NCBI GenBank assembly: GCA_951812725.1
Contig: OX638330.1
Location: forward strand, 1,364,001 to 1,428,000
From: an uncultured Caldilineaceae bacterium
GTDB lineage: Bacteria; Chloroflexota; Anaerolineae; Caldilineales; Caldilineaceae
Direction of reading: 5' to 3'
Length of the DNA: 64,000 bases
This document shows, piece by piece, positions 45,247-55,423 of the stretch; the stretch's first letter is position 1; the number at the start of each line of letters is the position of its first letter. Made by a program: the position numbers and the translations under genes. The notes beneath the pieces were generated by a model that saw only the letters and a program-made list of their open reading frames with translations, did no database searches and had not been told where the DNA came from.

Positions 45247-46311
45247 TCAGGCCAGGGAGGCCATCACCCCTTCCAGCGCTTCTCTGCTTGGCAGAAGCTT
45301 GTCTTGCGACAGCTGTGTCAGGGGCGTGTCTGTCAGGTTCAGAAGCTCGGTGAAAGTGGGCTCTTCTTCGCTGATATACAGGAGCCCGGTGATCAGTTTC
45401 TTCTCATCCAGCGAGCGTTGAATTGCGCTGTAGGCGGCTGTGCGATCTTTTGGATCATGGTCCGGATCGATCTTCTTGAGGACTATGCTGCCGCCGTCAT
45501 GCAGTTCCACCTCGATCTCGTCCTCGTAGTCCTCTATTTCAATCTCTTCAAATTCGGGCACGAAGCTCAGGTCGTGCAGCCGGACCTCATTGGCCCTGCC
45601 GAATCCGTAACTCTTGGTGGAGGTGTCGTGGTTGTTGAAGGTTACGCAGGGGCTGATGATATCAAGGACGGCGATGCCGCGGTGATTCATGGCGGCTTTG
45701 AGCAGAGTTTCGGACTGCTTGGGATCTCCAGCAAAGCTACGGGCTATAAACGTCGCATTGGCTGTTAACGCTTCCATACAGATGTCGAGCGGGGGTAGAT
45801 CGTTTACACCTTGATACTTGAGAAACTGCCCCTCGTCGGCGGTTGCGCTGAACTGGCCTTTTGTGAGGCCATACACGCCATTATTCTCGACGATATATAC
45901 CATAGGCAGGTTGCGGCGCACGGCGTGCTTGAACTGGCCAATACCGATTGAGGCGGAGTCGCCGTCGCCGCTGACGCCGATCACCTGCAGGTTGGTGTTG
46001 GCGATGATGGCCCCGGTGGCGACAGAGGGCATACGCCCATGCAGGCTGTTGAAGCCGTGGCTCCAGCCCAGATAGTAGGCTGGCGTCTTGCTGCTGCAGC
46101 CGATTCCGCTGAGCTTTACGACCTGCGTCTGGTCCAGGCCCATTTCCCAGGCCGCGTTTACAATACGCTGGCTGATGCTGTCGTGGCCGCAGCCTTTGCA
46201 AAGTGTAGACGGGCGTCCACGGTAGGCAGTTTTCTCTAAGCCCAGGGGATTGGTTTTGGCGGGACGTGCGGCGCGGCGCGGCGCCTTTGCGGCGGTGGTT
46301 CTGGTACTCAT
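45247..46311 (-). CDS. korB: 2-oxoacid:ferredoxin oxidoreductase, beta subunit
   Basis: 354 residues from ATG 46311 (AGGAGCAACCGCT upstream), which overlaps the alpha-subunit stop by ATGA. Thiamine-pyrophosphate binding GDGDSASIGIGQFKHA and cysteine ligands C38 and C41 (LCKGCGHD), plus GIGCSSK and SPCVTFNN for a [4Fe-4S] cluster, are visible. An Ala/Arg/Lys-rich N-terminal tail and an acidic EIEIEDYEDEIEVEL segment are atypical. With KorA it oxidatively decarboxylates 2-oxoglutarate or another 2-oxoacid, reducing ferredoxin. Confidence 0.92.
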   Translation of the reverse strand: MSTRTTAAKAPRRAARPAKTNPLGLEKTAYRGRPSTLCKGCGHDSISQRIVNAAWEMGLDQTQVVKLSGIGCSSKTPAYYLGWSHGFNSLHGRMPSVATGAIIANTNLQVIGVSGDGDSASIGIGQFKHAVRRNLPMVYIVENNGVYGLTKGQFSATADEGQFLKYQGVNDLPPLDICMEALTANATFIARSFAGDPKQSETLLKAAMNHRGIAVLDIISPCVTFNNHDTSTKSYGFGRANEVRLHDLSFVPEFEEIEIEDYEDEIEVELHDGGSIVLKKIDPDHDPKDRTAAYSAIQRSLDEKKLITGLLYISEEEPTFTELLNLTDTPLTQLSQDKLLPSREALEGVMASLA

Positions 46312-48152
46312 AGCGGTTGCTCCTGTAAAGCCTGCTGAACCTGTTCGACGATAAAGCGGGCGCTCAGGGGGAGACCGTCGCACTTTGCGATCGATTTCAT
46401 TTTCAAAGCCTGCGCCGGCTCCTCGGTGGTCAATATCGAGTGGAGTTGCCCGTCACTGTTGGCCTCAATCACGAATACTGTTTCATTTCTGTCAATGAAG
46501 CTGCGGACGGTGGCATCGATGGGCAGCGCCCGCAGGCGCAGATAGCTGGTGGCCACGTCGACGGCGGCAAGGCGAGCGCGGCCTTCTTCGACGCCGTCAT
46601 GGTTGCTGCCCAGGCTGATGATACCAATCCGGGCCTCGTCGTCCTCATCCAGAACTGGTTTGGGCACCATGGTACGGGCAGTCTCGAACTTCCTTTTCAA
46701 CCGTTCAAGATTCTGTTCCCAGTCATCGGGGCGCTCGCTGTAGTAGCCGTACTCGTTGTGTCCGGTGCCGCGCGTGAAGTAGGCGGCCATGTTGTGCTTT
46801 GTACCGGGCAGCGTGCGGTAGGTGACGCCGTCACCGTCGACATCCATGTAGCGCGCCCACGAGCCCTGTCTTTCCTCCAGGTCCTCGGCGCTGAGAACTT
46901 TGCCGCGCTTGAAGGGGGCGTCAGAATACTCGAACGGTTCTGAAATGTGCGAATTCATGCCGAGGTCCAGGTCGCTCAGTACGAGGACGAGCGTCTGCAG
47001 TTCCTCGGCCAGATCGAAGGCCACGCGGCCGAACTCAAAGCACTCGGCCGGATTGGCGGGGAAGAGAACAACGTGCCGTGTGTCTCCATGGCTCATGTAG
47101 TAGGCGGCGTGGATGTCGCCCTGCGAAGTGCGGGTTGGCAGGCCGGTGCTTGGCCCCATTCTCTGAATGTCCCAGATAACGGCCGGCACTTCGGCAAAGT
47201 AGGAAAGTCCGGCGAACTCAGCCATCAGGCTGATACCGGGCCCGCTCGTGCAGGTCATCGCCCTGGCCCCGGTCCAGCCCGCGCCGACAACCATACCCAT
47301 GGCCGCCAACTCATCTTCAGCCTGAATGACGGCAACTGTCGACTTGCCCGTGTCCGGGTCGGTGCGTAGGGCGGGCGCGTACTTTTCGATCGACTCCGCC
47401 AGGCTCGATGACGGCGTGATTGGATACCATGAGGCAAGGGAAAGGCCACCAGCCAGGGCGCCCAAGGCGCCGGCGGTATTGCCATCCACAAGGATCTTGC
47501 CTTCATTGAAGCCCGTCATGCGCTCAACGCGATAGCCGTCGTGCGCCAAAACATGTTCGGAGGCCCAATCGATGGCGCTTTCGACCATTTTCATGTTGAG
47601 GCCGGCCGCCTTCTCTTTGCCCTCGAAGTGGTGAAGAAGCGCGGCCTCGATTTCGGCCGGTTCGATGCCCAGAAGCTCTGCGAGGACGCCTACATAGACC
47701 ATATTGGCCACATAGTCGCGCAGTGCATGGGGCAGGCCGGCCTCTTTGACCAGGTCCTTGACCGGCATTGGATAGTAGGTGACGTCTTTACGATGGTTGG
47801 CTATTGGCAAAGTATCGTCATAGAAGACTATGCCGCCGGGGACGACCCTATCCATATCCTCGGCCACAGTGCGGCCGTTCATACAGACCTGGATGTCGGT
47901 CATTTCCCTGCGAGCCAGGAAGCCGTCCTTACTCAGGCGAATGATGTACCAGGTGGGCAGGCCCTGTATGTTGCTGGGGAACAGGTTCTTGCCGTTGATG
48001 GGGATCCCCATTTTGAAAAGGGCGCGCAGTAGGACACCGTTGCTGGTCTGGCTTCCGGAACCGTTCGCAGTCGCGACATTAATAGCGAAATCATTGACGG
48101 CCGCCGGCGCGTCCGGCTTTGCAATCAGCGCTTCCCGAACTGCAACACTCAT
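46308..48152 (-). CDS. korA: 2-oxoacid:ferredoxin oxidoreductase, fused gamma-alpha subunit
   Basis: 614 residues. The N-terminal ~190 residues are the gamma domain (FAINVATANGSGSQTSNGVL, GLPTWYIIRLSKDGF); the rest is the alpha domain with GNTAGALGALAGG, SWYPITPSSSLAE and TCTSGPGISLMAEF. The gene starts within the stop of the GntR regulator (TGATG-type overlap) and overlaps korB by four bases, so the three form one tightly coupled operon. The enzyme is cytoplasmic and oxygen-sensitive. Substrate preference for 2-oxoglutarate is the usual case for this two-gene form. Confidence 0.92.
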   Translation of the reverse strand: MSVAVREALIAKPDAPAAVNDFAINVATANGSGSQTSNGVLLRALFKMGIPINGKNLFPSNIQGLPTWYIIRLSKDGFLARREMTDIQVCMNGRTVAEDMDRVVPGGIVFYDDTLPIANHRKDVTYYPMPVKDLVKEAGLPHALRDYVANMVYVGVLAELLGIEPAEIEAALLHHFEGKEKAAGLNMKMVESAIDWASEHVLAHDGYRVERMTGFNEGKILVDGNTAGALGALAGGLSLASWYPITPSSSLAESIEKYAPALRTDPDTGKSTVAVIQAEDELAAMGMVVGAGWTGARAMTCTSGPGISLMAEFAGLSYFAEVPAVIWDIQRMGPSTGLPTRTSQGDIHAAYYMSHGDTRHVVLFPANPAECFEFGRVAFDLAEELQTLVLVLSDLDLGMNSHISEPFEYSDAPFKRGKVLSAEDLEERQGSWARYMDVDGDGVTYRTLPGTKHNMAAYFTRGTGHNEYGYYSERPDDWEQNLERLKRKFETARTMVPKPVLDEDDEARIGIISLGSNHDGVEEGRARLAAVDVATSYLRLRALPIDATVRSFIDRNETVFVIEANSDGQLHSILTTEEPAQALKMKSIAKCDGLPLSARFIVEQVQQALQEQPL

Positions 48153-48880
48153 GCTTTACTCCTTACGTTAGTGGTCAGCACTGCTTCAGAATCCTGGGGT
48201 AAGTTGTTGCGAGAGACGCCCCGGATCCGTAGCAGCAGCAAGTGCTCCTCATTCAATGCCCTGGCCTCGTCGACCAGGCCCTTTTCAATGGCACCCGCGA
48301 TTCGTTCGTGATAGCTCCAGACCTCTGTCAGGTAGTCGTAGTCTGCGTACAAATTCAGTTCGACGGCCTCGTATGCGTCCCAGTAGGCTTCCAGCAGTCC
48401 GGTCGCGAACAGATTGTCCAGCCTTCGAAAGATCGTCAAGTGAAATGCACGGTGTTCCTGGTGAGGTATCTGGATGCGGCTCTGTTGAAGCTTGTGCCAT
48501 GCAAGCGAGACGTACTGCTTGAGGTCCTGCTTGTCGGCAGCTGTCAGGGCGAGAACGGCCGGCTGCCAGAATGCGCTTTCGATGCCGTTACGCAGCTCAC
48601 TGAATTCGCGGAAGAGACGTTCGTTGGTAGCGAGACCGAACATCAGGCTGGCGCGGGCAGCAGGGGTGAAGCTGTAGCTGTTGCATTCGATGCCGCGGCG
48701 GGGGCGGGCAGCCACTAATCCGAGAACGCGGGCACCCTCCAACTGTTCGCGCAGTTTGCCAATGCTGACACCCAATTCATCGCTGAGTTCATTCAACGAT
48801 GGCAGCCTGGCGCCGGGTACGAAACCGCTATTCACGATGTAGTGCAGAAGCTCGGAGTTGCCGTGCAGTTGCTTGATCAT
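48149..48880 (-). CDS. GntR-family transcriptional regulator (FCD-like)
   Basis: 243 residues. The N-terminal winged helix (about 1-65) has GARLPSLNELSDELGVSIGKLREQL. The C-terminal all-helical ligand domain (about 85-225) has FRxxxELRNGIESAF, EHRAFHLTIFRRLDN and YHERIAGAIEKG with metal-ligand-like Asp/His. It is first in the operon with korAB, so autoregulation together with the 2-oxoacid oxidoreductase in response to a carboxylic-acid ligand is likely (inference). Confidence 0.88.
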   Translation of the reverse strand: MIKQLHGNSELLHYIVNSGFVPGARLPSLNELSDELGVSIGKLREQLEGARVLGLVAARPRRGIECNSYSFTPAARASLMFGLATNERLFREFSELRNGIESAFWQPAVLALTAADKQDLKQYVSLAWHKLQQSRIQIPHQEHRAFHLTIFRRLDNLFATGLLEAYWDAYEAVELNLYADYDYLTEVWSYHERIAGAIEKGLVDEARALNEEHLLLLRIRGVSRNNLPQDSEAVLTTNVRSKA

Positions 48881-48934
48881 GTTGACGCGGGACCCGCTAC
48901 AAACTTTGCCTTGGACAAGGAAATCATTGGATTA

Positions 48935-48943
48935 ATTATATCA
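48935..48943 (-). promoter_or_regulatory. Extended -10 promoter of the gntR-korAB operon
   Basis: Minus strand TGATATAAT is a perfect extended -10 consensus, in an AT-rich patch (48925-48960) that contrasts with its GC-rich surroundings. Start expected near 48928, about 48 nt before the ATG. Overlapping TTGATAGTATTGAT symmetry could be the regulator's operator. Confidence 0.55.
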
Positions 48944-49072
48944 ATACTATCAAACAGGCTGATCGTACTGTATTGTGCACGAAATGTCAATATGAAGATC
49001 GGGCGAATTGTAGTCGTTGGGCCGGGGTCGTTGTCCTGTCCGGCTTGACCCTTACGCCGTGGGGCAGGGCGC

Positions 49073-50290
49073 TTAGCGGTCCGCTCCTTCCCCGTCTTTC
49101 TGCTTGCGCGCGAGTTGAGAAAAGGCGGCTTCGGCAAGCAGCGCGACGCCGGTGGGCATTACACTTTCTTCGAAATCGAAAGTGGGGCTGTGGTGCGGAC
49201 TGTAGAACCCTTTTTCAGGGTTGGCCGCGCCTACCAGGACGAAGCAGCCAGGGGCCCGGTTCAGGAATTCGGCCATGTCCTCGCCCACCATCATCGGGGG
49301 AATCTGGGTGACATTCTGTGCGCCGACAACGTCGTTGGCAACGCCATCCATCAGCTGGGCGCCGGCTTCAGAATTGGAAGTCGGCGGCACGCAGTTCTGA
49401 ATATTGAACTCGTAGGTAGCGCCGAGGGCCTGGCAGACACCGGCGCAGATTTCGTCGATGCGCTGGATGAGCAGGTTGCGCACATCCTGCTCGAAGCTGC
49501 GGATCGTACCTGCAAGTTCGGCCCGTTCCGAGATGACATTGGCTGCATTTCCGCTCTGGAACGAGCCTATGGAAACGACCGCGGTATCGGACGGATTGAC
49601 GTTGCGGGCCACGATGCTTTGCAGCGCGGTCACCAGCTGACAGGCGACAAAGGTTGCGTCGATGGTGTCATGGGGGGTAGCTCCGTGGCCGCCCTTTCCA
49701 TGAACTGTAAGGGTGAACATATCGGCCGCTGCCCACAGCGGGCCGGCTTGGACGACAACCTGATTGTAGGGAAGCCGGCTCCACAGATGCAGCCCGTAGG
49801 CGGCAGCCGGTTGGGGCTCGTCGAGCGCGCCGTCCTCAATCATGGCGAGCGCGCCGCCCAGGCCTTCCTCGGCGGGCTGGAAAACGAGCTTGACCCGTCC
49901 CGGCAGCTCGTTGCGGTGGCGCGTCAACAGCTGCGCGACACCCATGCCGATGGCGGTGTGGCCATCATGTCCGCAGGCGTGCATCACGCCGGCGTTTTCA
50001 GAGGCGTAGGGGAGTCCGGTCTCCTCGTGAATGGGGAGTGCGTCCATATCAAAGCGCAACATGACGGTCTCGCTGCCGGCCTGCGGATCGTCCGGTTCAA
50101 CCATGGCGATTACGCCGGTTTTGCCGACACCGGTGCTCACCTCCAGCCCCAGTTCCTGCAGATGCGCGGCGACTACGCTAGCCGTGCGCACTTCCTGGAA
50201 GCCCAGCTCCGGGTGACGATGGAAATCTCGGCGCCATTCAACGAGTTTGGGAAGCAGTTCGTCGGCCTCTTTTTGGATCCACTCTTGCAC
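49073..50290 (-). CDS. M20D-type amidohydrolase (aminoacylase/hippurate hydrolase-like)
   Basis: 405 residues. Metal ligands C106, H108 and the HACGHDGHTA block, catalytic Glu in QPAEEGLGGA, the dimerisation domain with GKGGHGATPHDTIDA, and the late GEDMAEFLN and FYSPHHSPTFDFEE are the M20D pattern. It releases amino acids from N-acyl or similar amide conjugates in the cytoplasm. A TGTTACAAT extended -10 on the minus strand at 50374-50382 could be its promoter. It differs from the M20 protein at the left edge. Confidence 0.9.
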   Translation of the reverse strand: MQEWIQKEADELLPKLVEWRRDFHRHPELGFQEVRTASVVAAHLQELGLEVSTGVGKTGVIAMVEPDDPQAGSETVMLRFDMDALPIHEETGLPYASENAGVMHACGHDGHTAIGMGVAQLLTRHRNELPGRVKLVFQPAEEGLGGALAMIEDGALDEPQPAAAYGLHLWSRLPYNQVVVQAGPLWAAADMFTLTVHGKGGHGATPHDTIDATFVACQLVTALQSIVARNVNPSDTAVVSIGSFQSGNAANVISERAELAGTIRSFEQDVRNLLIQRIDEICAGVCQALGATYEFNIQNCVPPTSNSEAGAQLMDGVANDVVGAQNVTQIPPMMVGEDMAEFLNRAPGCFVLVGAANPEKGFYSPHHSPTFDFEESVMPTGVALLAEAAFSQLARKQKDGEGADR

Positions 50291-50708
50291 GATTAACTCT
50301 CCTGTCTGGCTTAGTGCGCCTCTTTCCCAGCCTGAATTTTTCGCAGGGCGGGCAACAACGCCGGCCTGGCCCTATTGTAACAGTTGTTCTACCGATCGCC
50401 ATATGTTTTTTCTTGTCTGACATCTGCATTCGTCCGGCTTCAAACGGTACTGTGGGCCATCAAAGCCTGCCAGTACGTGGTAGAGTCAGTGTCACGGGCG
50501 GCTTCTTGAGAAGGACGTCCGTTCGTAGTTCTGGTGTAACTAGCAGGATGTCCCTGATTTCGGTATACTGCACAGGAATGTGCGTGGTCAGCAATCTGCG
50601 TCCAAGCCCTGCGTCAGAAGGGGGCGCGCATGCCCGTTCTGGCATAGAGACCGGGCGCAGCAGCAGTTCCGGCATTCACAATCCGGGACAACCGGAGAAG
50701 GAAATACA
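50291..50708. other. Intergenic stretch between divergent genes
   Basis: About 418 bases. It holds the possible minus-strand extended -10 (TGTTACAAT, 50374-50382) for the amidohydrolase and a TATACT near 50566 without a good -35 for the plus-strand VOC gene. No gene, repeat or RNA was recognised. Confidence 0.4.
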
Positions 50709-51098
50709 ATGTCAATGATTACCGGAATCGCCGAAATCGTTCTGTGGGCACGTGATAAGCAGAAAGCGGTTGCGTTCTACAAGGACCTGCTGGGGCTGGA
50801 GGTGATTTCTGCGCCCGAGCTGCCCAATGTTTTCCTCAAAGCGGGCGAAGGCGCGGCAGGTATTCCCCAGATGATCGTAATTGTGCCAATGCCGCCGGAG
50901 ATTGCGGAGAAGCCGCCCGGTCACCAGCTGCATCACCTGGCATTCGAGTTGCCGGCTGACAGTTTTGACGCGCAGGAGCAGGCGCTGCGGGCGGCCGGCT
51001 ACGAGCCGCGGGGCGGTACGCATCCGGTGCTTGCCAGTCGGACAATTTATATTGACGACCCGGACGGAAACGAGGTCGAACTGATCTGCCAACTGTAG
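50709..51098 (+). CDS. VOC-superfamily (glyoxalase-like) protein
   Basis: 129 residues, two beta-alpha-beta-beta-beta units. Features are EIVLWARDKQKAVAFYKDLLGLEV, the central HHLAFELP and the ending YIDDPDGNEVELICQL, giving a typical His/Glu metal site (H in QLHHLAF, E in NEVELI). ATG after AGAAGGAAATACA. It may be a glyoxalase, dioxygenase or resistance protein; the reaction cannot be assigned. It precedes moeA by 36 bp. Confidence 0.85.
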   Translation: MSMITGIAEIVLWARDKQKAVAFYKDLLGLEVISAPELPNVFLKAGEGAAGIPQMIVIVPMPPEIAEKPPGHQLHHLAFELPADSFDAQEQALRAAGYEPRGGTHPVLASRTIYIDDPDGNEVELICQL

Positions 51099-51134
51099 GC
51101 GGCTGGCTTCCAAAAGGGGACGCGCAGAGGAACT

Positions 51135-52379
51135 ATGACGAGATCATCCTATTCCATGTTGTCGGTCGAAGAGGCCTTGGAAGTTACGCTGGCGCAGACA
51201 AAGCCACTGGCGCCGGAGCAGCGCTCGCTTGCGATGGTTCGAGGGGCAATACTGGCGGCTGACATTGCCGCGCAGGAGCCGCTGCCGCCGTTTCCCGCCT
51301 CTACAATGGACGGCTACGCGGTCGTGGCCGCCGATGGCCCGGGCGACTATCCTCTGGTTGGTGAGGTGAGTGCAGGGGCGCTGGCTGAATTCAGCGTTGA
51401 ACCCGGCACGGTCGCTTATATCACGACCGGTGCGGCCTTGCCCGCGGGGGCCGACGCGGTTGTGATGGTCGAAGAGACGGAACGGTTGGAGATGGGCGCC
51501 AATGCTCCTCTCGTCCGCATAAAGGAGCAGTCGCAGGCTGGTACGAATGTCCGTCCGATAGGAATTGATGTGCAAGCCGGCCAGACCGTGCTGGCGGCCG
51601 GAGAGCGACTGGACGCTGCCGAAGTCGGGCTGCTAGCCACGGCGGGTTTCGTAGATATACCGGTCTTCCCCCGTCCCAAGGTTGCGGTTCTGTCGACAGG
51701 CGACGAACTGGTCGAGCCGGGGGAACCGCTGGGACCGGGTCAGATCCGGGACAGCAACCGGGCGATGTTGGTGGCTGCCATCTACGCGGCGGGAGGGGAG
51801 CCGATTGACCTGGGTATTTCAGGTGACACGCAGGAGGCGCTCGAGGCACGTGTACAGGACGGTTTGGCGCGGGCCGATATCTTGCTGACATCGGGCGGCG
51901 TTTCGATGGGAGAGCTCGATCTGGTCAAGCCCTTGCTCGAACATGCCGGCACCGTGCATTTTGGGCGCGTGCGGATGAAGCCGGGCAAGCCGGTGACCTT
52001 TGCCACGGCTGATGTGGAAGGGGGGCGGCGGCTGGTGTTCGGGCTGCCGGGCAATCCGGTCAGCAGTCTGGTGACGTTTTATCTGTTTGTCGTGCCGGCG
52101 TTGCGAAAGATGGCCGGCTGGAGGGAGCCGGGCCTGCGCAAGGTACAGGCGCGGCTGGCACAGCCCTTGCCTTTGGACGCGTACCGGCCTGAGTATCACC
52201 GCGCCACGCTGCGCTGGGATGATGGCCAGGCCTGCTTCGTGGCCAGCAGCACCGGAATCCAGGCAAGCAGCCGGCTTCTGAGCATGCGCACGGCGAACGC
52301 GCTGCTGGCGCTGCCTCAAAGGGAGGGTGTGTTGGCCGCGGGTGAGTGTGTCGAAGCGCTGCTGATCGGGGAAATCTGA
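51135..52379 (+). CDS. moeA: Molybdopterin molybdenumtransferase
   Basis: 414 residues with the MoeA domain order: N-terminal [12 protein letters not shown] and [13 protein letters not shown], the MoCF-binding domain with [38 protein letters not shown] and [20 protein letters not shown], then domain IV. It inserts molybdate into adenylylated molybdopterin. ATG follows CAGAGGAACT. It opens a moeA-moaC-moaD-moaE cluster; moaA and the adenylyltransferase (mog/moaB) are not in the window. Confidence 0.93.
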   Translation: MTRSSYSMLSVEEALEVTLAQTKPLAPEQRSLAMVRGAILAADIAAQEPLPPFPASTMDGYAVVAADGPGDYPLVGEVSAGALAEFSVEPGTVAYITTGAALPAGADAVVMVEETERLEMGANAPLVRIKEQSQAGTNVRPIGIDVQAGQTVLAAGERLDAAEVGLLATAGFVDIPVFPRPKVAVLSTGDELVEPGEPLGPGQIRDSNRAMLVAAIYAAGGEPIDLGISGDTQEALEARVQDGLARADILLTSGGVSMGELDLVKPLLEHAGTVHFGRVRMKPGKPVTFATADVEGGRRLVFGLPGNPVSSLVTFYLFVVPALRKMAGWREPGLRKVQARLAQPLPLDAYRPEYHRATLRWDDGQACFVASSTGIQASSRLLSMRTANALLALPQREGVLAAGECVEALLIGEI

Positions 52380-52398
52380 GGAGCTCTCGGTTCAAACC

Positions 52399-52908
52399 AT
52401 GTCTGAACTGACCCATCTTGACGAGGACGGCCGCGCATCGATGGTGGACGTTGGCCACAAGGATACAACCAGCCGCGAGGCGGTAGCCGAGGGCAGCGTT
52501 ACGATGGCGCCGACGACCCTGGCGGCGATTCGGGATGGGGCCGTGCCAAAGGGGGACGTACTTTCTTCGGCTCGAATCGCCGGCATTATGGCGGCGAAGC
52601 GCACGCCTGATTTGATTCCCCTTTGTCATCCTCTGCCACTGACCAAGATCTCTGTCGAGTTTGAGATAGACGAGCAGGAGAGCCGCGTCGTCATCGTCGC
52701 GACGGTCCGCTGCAATGGCCGGACCGGTGTCGAGATGGAGGCGCTTACGGCTGTCAGCGTGGCCGCGCTGACAATCTACGACATGGCCAAGGCGCTGGAA
52801 AAGAGGATGACGATTGGCGACGTAAGATTACTGGAGAAGAGGGGCGGCAAGTCCGGCGACTGGCAGCGGTCGGCGGCGGCCGCTGCCGATGGAGACGGCA
52901 AGACGTGA
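52399..52908 (+). CDS. moaC: Cyclic pyranopterin monophosphate synthase
   Basis: 169 residues. Diagnostic [18 protein letters not shown], the [20 protein letters not shown] active-site stretch (split: [20 protein letters not shown]), and [20 protein letters not shown] with KxxEKRM are all present. It converts the MoaA product to cyclic pyranopterin monophosphate. Its stop overlaps the GTG start of moaD by four bases. The C-terminus has a short Ala/Asp-rich tail. Confidence 0.93.
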   Translation: MSELTHLDEDGRASMVDVGHKDTTSREAVAEGSVTMAPTTLAAIRDGAVPKGDVLSSARIAGIMAAKRTPDLIPLCHPLPLTKISVEFEIDEQESRVVIVATVRCNGRTGVEMEALTAVSVAALTIYDMAKALEKRMTIGDVRLLEKRGGKSGDWQRSAAAAADGDGKT

Positions 52909-53177
52909 ATGTACGGCTGATACTTTTTGCCGGACTGCGTCAGGCGGCCGGCTTCAAGCGGGAAACTGTCTGCTTACCAGAAGCTGCCACAGTTGGCGAG
53001 CTGCTCGAGAGCCGCCTGCCAGGTTTCCTTGATCGGACTTTCTACGTTGCGGTAAACGAGGAGTTTGCGCAGCGAGACACGATCCTGCGGGACGGCGATG
53101 AGGTCGCGCTGCTGCCGCCTGTTTCCGGAGGCGGGTTTTTCCGCGGCGCCGCGGTCTTCGATTTTAACTTGAGCTGA
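52905..53177 (+). CDS. moaD: Molybdopterin synthase small subunit with C-terminal extension
   Basis: 90 residues, ubiquitin-like fold: [14 protein letters not shown] at the start and [15 protein letters not shown] near the end. Normally MoaD stops at the Gly-Gly that is thiocarboxylated; here residues after G76-G77 continue [14 protein letters not shown] to a TGA. The tail would have to be removed, or thiolation would fail, unless the end reflects a frameshift. GTG start within the moaC stop (GTGA). moaE begins 17 bp later. Confidence 0.88.
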   Translation: MNVRLILFAGLRQAAGFKRETVCLPEAATVGELLESRLPGFLDRTFYVAVNEEFAQRDTILRDGDEVALLPPVSGGGFFRGAAVFDFNLS

Positions 53178-53194
53178 AACGGTTGGTAGAGGTT

Positions 53195-53677
53195 ATGTCC
53201 GCCAAACTTTTTGAAATCACGAAACAGCCGCTTTCGCAGGATGATATTTTGCGCCGGGTCAGCCGCTTTGACTGCGGGGGCGTGGTTACATTTGCGGGAA
53301 CGGTGCGGGGCTCGACGGCCACGGATGGCGGCGCGCGTGAGACCGACTTCCTGGTATATGAGGCGTATGTGCCCATGGCCGAAAAGATGATGGCGCGCAT
53401 CGGTGACGAGATTCAGGAGCGCTGGCCCCTGGTCAAGGGCGTCAGCATACTGCATCGGATTGGTCGCTGCGACGTGGAAGAGCCGACTGTTTTGATAGCA
53501 GTCGCAACCCCTCACCGTGATGACGGCTGCTTTGAGGCCTGCCGCTACGCGATTGAGCGTCTCAAGGAGATTGTGCCGATTTGGAAGCAGGAGAACTGGC
53601 GGGACGGTGAGGTTTGGGTTGAAGGGCCGCGGCAGCCTGAGTTGGATGTTGGCACGCCGGATGGTCTGCCGGGATAG
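53195..53677 (+). CDS. moaE: Molybdopterin synthase catalytic subunit
   Basis: 160 residues from ATG 53195 (GGTAGAGGTT upstream); an in-frame start four codons earlier is less likely. [47 protein letters not shown] core ([21 protein letters not shown]), [18 protein letters not shown] with the catalytic lysine pair, and the C-terminal substrate tail are as expected. It transfers sulfur from MoaD thiocarboxylate to make molybdopterin dithiolene. Confidence 0.92.
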   Translation: MSAKLFEITKQPLSQDDILRRVSRFDCGGVVTFAGTVRGSTATDGGARETDFLVYEAYVPMAEKMMARIGDEIQERWPLVKGVSILHRIGRCDVEEPTVLIAVATPHRDDGCFEACRYAIERLKEIVPIWKQENWRDGEVWVEGPRQPELDVGTPDGLPG

Positions 53678-53975
53678 GGTCGAGCCTTCCGCAGGTAATT
53701 GGAAGGTCCAGTTCGACTGAGTCAGCAGGTTTGTAGCGCTGGCGGCGGCCGTCAAGCCTGACCTTCATGGAGACGGAAATTCAGCGCAATTCGCTTGTTT
53801 CGGCCCAGGGGAGAGGCTGCCAGACCTGACGGCATTTGAAAACGGGGCAACTGGCCGGCTTCACAGGCGGCAGCGATTTGGGCAGCATGTGGCTGCAACC
53901 GGGTAGACGCACTTGAGCTCCGTGGTTTTGGCTGGCGAAGGGTTGTCTTGAGAACCACGCGTAGGCGGCAAATTT
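53678..53975. other. Intergenic stretch before rnpB, nothing else recognised
   Basis: About 300 bases after moaE. A small CCTTCC/GGAAGG hairpin at about 53685-53706 lacks a T tract. No gene or repeat is supported before the rnpB promoter. Confidence 0.4.
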
Positions 53976-54004
53976 TTGGCAGCTGGCCTTCCTCATGCTA
54001 AAAT
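53976..54004 (+). promoter_or_regulatory. Promoter of the RNase P RNA gene
   Basis: TTGGCA (53976-53981), a 17-bp spacer and TAAAAT (53999-54004), with an extra TG one base before the -10. Start expected near 54011, leaving ~60 nt before the conserved RNase P core. Confidence 0.7.
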
Positions 54005-54075
54005 AGGTGGTTGTGAATCCGGCCAGGTTTGTGTAGGAAAGGCCGTATGTTCTGAGATTTTCGGTGTTGAGGTTC

Positions 54076-54531
<456 letters not shown>

Positions 54532-54630
54532 CGAAGGTTGGCCTGAGTAGGGGAAGAAACCTTCGACAATCTCAGATGGCTTGCGAGGCTGCTCTGCACA
54601 ATTGGCGCCGGATAGCTTGCCGGTATGGAA

Positions 54631-54715
<85 letters not shown>

Positions 54716-54730
54716 TGGAAAACAGCGTCC

Positions 54731-54804
<74 letters not shown>

Positions 54805-54854
54805 AGATGTCCTGCCGGGTTCACAGTGGTGGTGGAAGTATTAACAATTGATTT

Positions 54855-54928
<74 letters not shown>

Positions 54929-55015
54929 TAGAGGACCGGCCCTTAAGGGGGTGGAGCCGTTGTCGGCTGGCGTGCAGGTTGCTGCGGCTCAGTCGCCTTA
55001 TGTGTCGGTCCTTTT

Positions 55016-55088
55016 GCCGAGGTAGCTCAGTTGGTAGAGCAATGGACTGAAAATCCATGTGTCCCCAGTTCAAGTCTGGGCCTCGGCA
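55016..55088 (+). tRNA. tRNA-Phe (anticodon GAA)
   Basis: 73 nt. Acceptor GCCGAGG/CCTCGGC, discriminator A, anticodon stem ATGGA/TCCAT with loop CTGAAAA, D-arm GCTCAGTTGGTAGAGC. Confidence 0.93.
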
Positions 55089-55202
55089 CCTGAAGGGAGC
55101 TCTTGGTTCTGGCTTTTTTTGTTTGGCGGTGTTGTGGTGTGCCTGGTGGAGGGGTTTGATCGGCCGGGGAGCAGAATTTACAGGTCCCGATTCGGCATGA
55201 GA

Positions 55203-55275
<73 letters not shown>

Positions 55276-55349
55276 TTTTTCGGGGAGGGGCATGCTCATC
55301 TCGGATTGAGTGAATTTGGGAAGTGGTTTGTTGTTGGTGAATTGAATAT

Positions 55350-55422
55350 GGCGCCTATAGCTCAAAGGCAGAGCGTCTGATTGTGGATCAGAAGGTTGCG
55401 GGTTCGAGCCCCGCTAGGCGCC
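55350..55422 (+). tRNA. tRNA-His (anticodon GTG), integration target
   Basis: 73 nt counting the encoded G-1, which pairs with C73. Acceptor GCGCCTA/TAGGCGC, anticodon stem TCTGA/TCAGA with loop TTGTGGA, T-stem GCGGG/CCCGC. Its 3' half (55380-55423) is repeated almost exactly at 60942-60985, marking it as the attachment site of the following island. Confidence 0.93.
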
Positions 55423-55423
55423 C
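55380..55423 (+). repeat. Attachment-site repeat, tRNA-His end of the island
   Basis: 44 bp covering the anticodon loop to the 3' end of tRNA-His, identical at 41 of 44 positions to 60942-60985. A direct repeat of a tRNA 3' half bounding a compositionally different segment is the standard footprint of tyrosine-recombinase integration. Confidence 0.85.
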
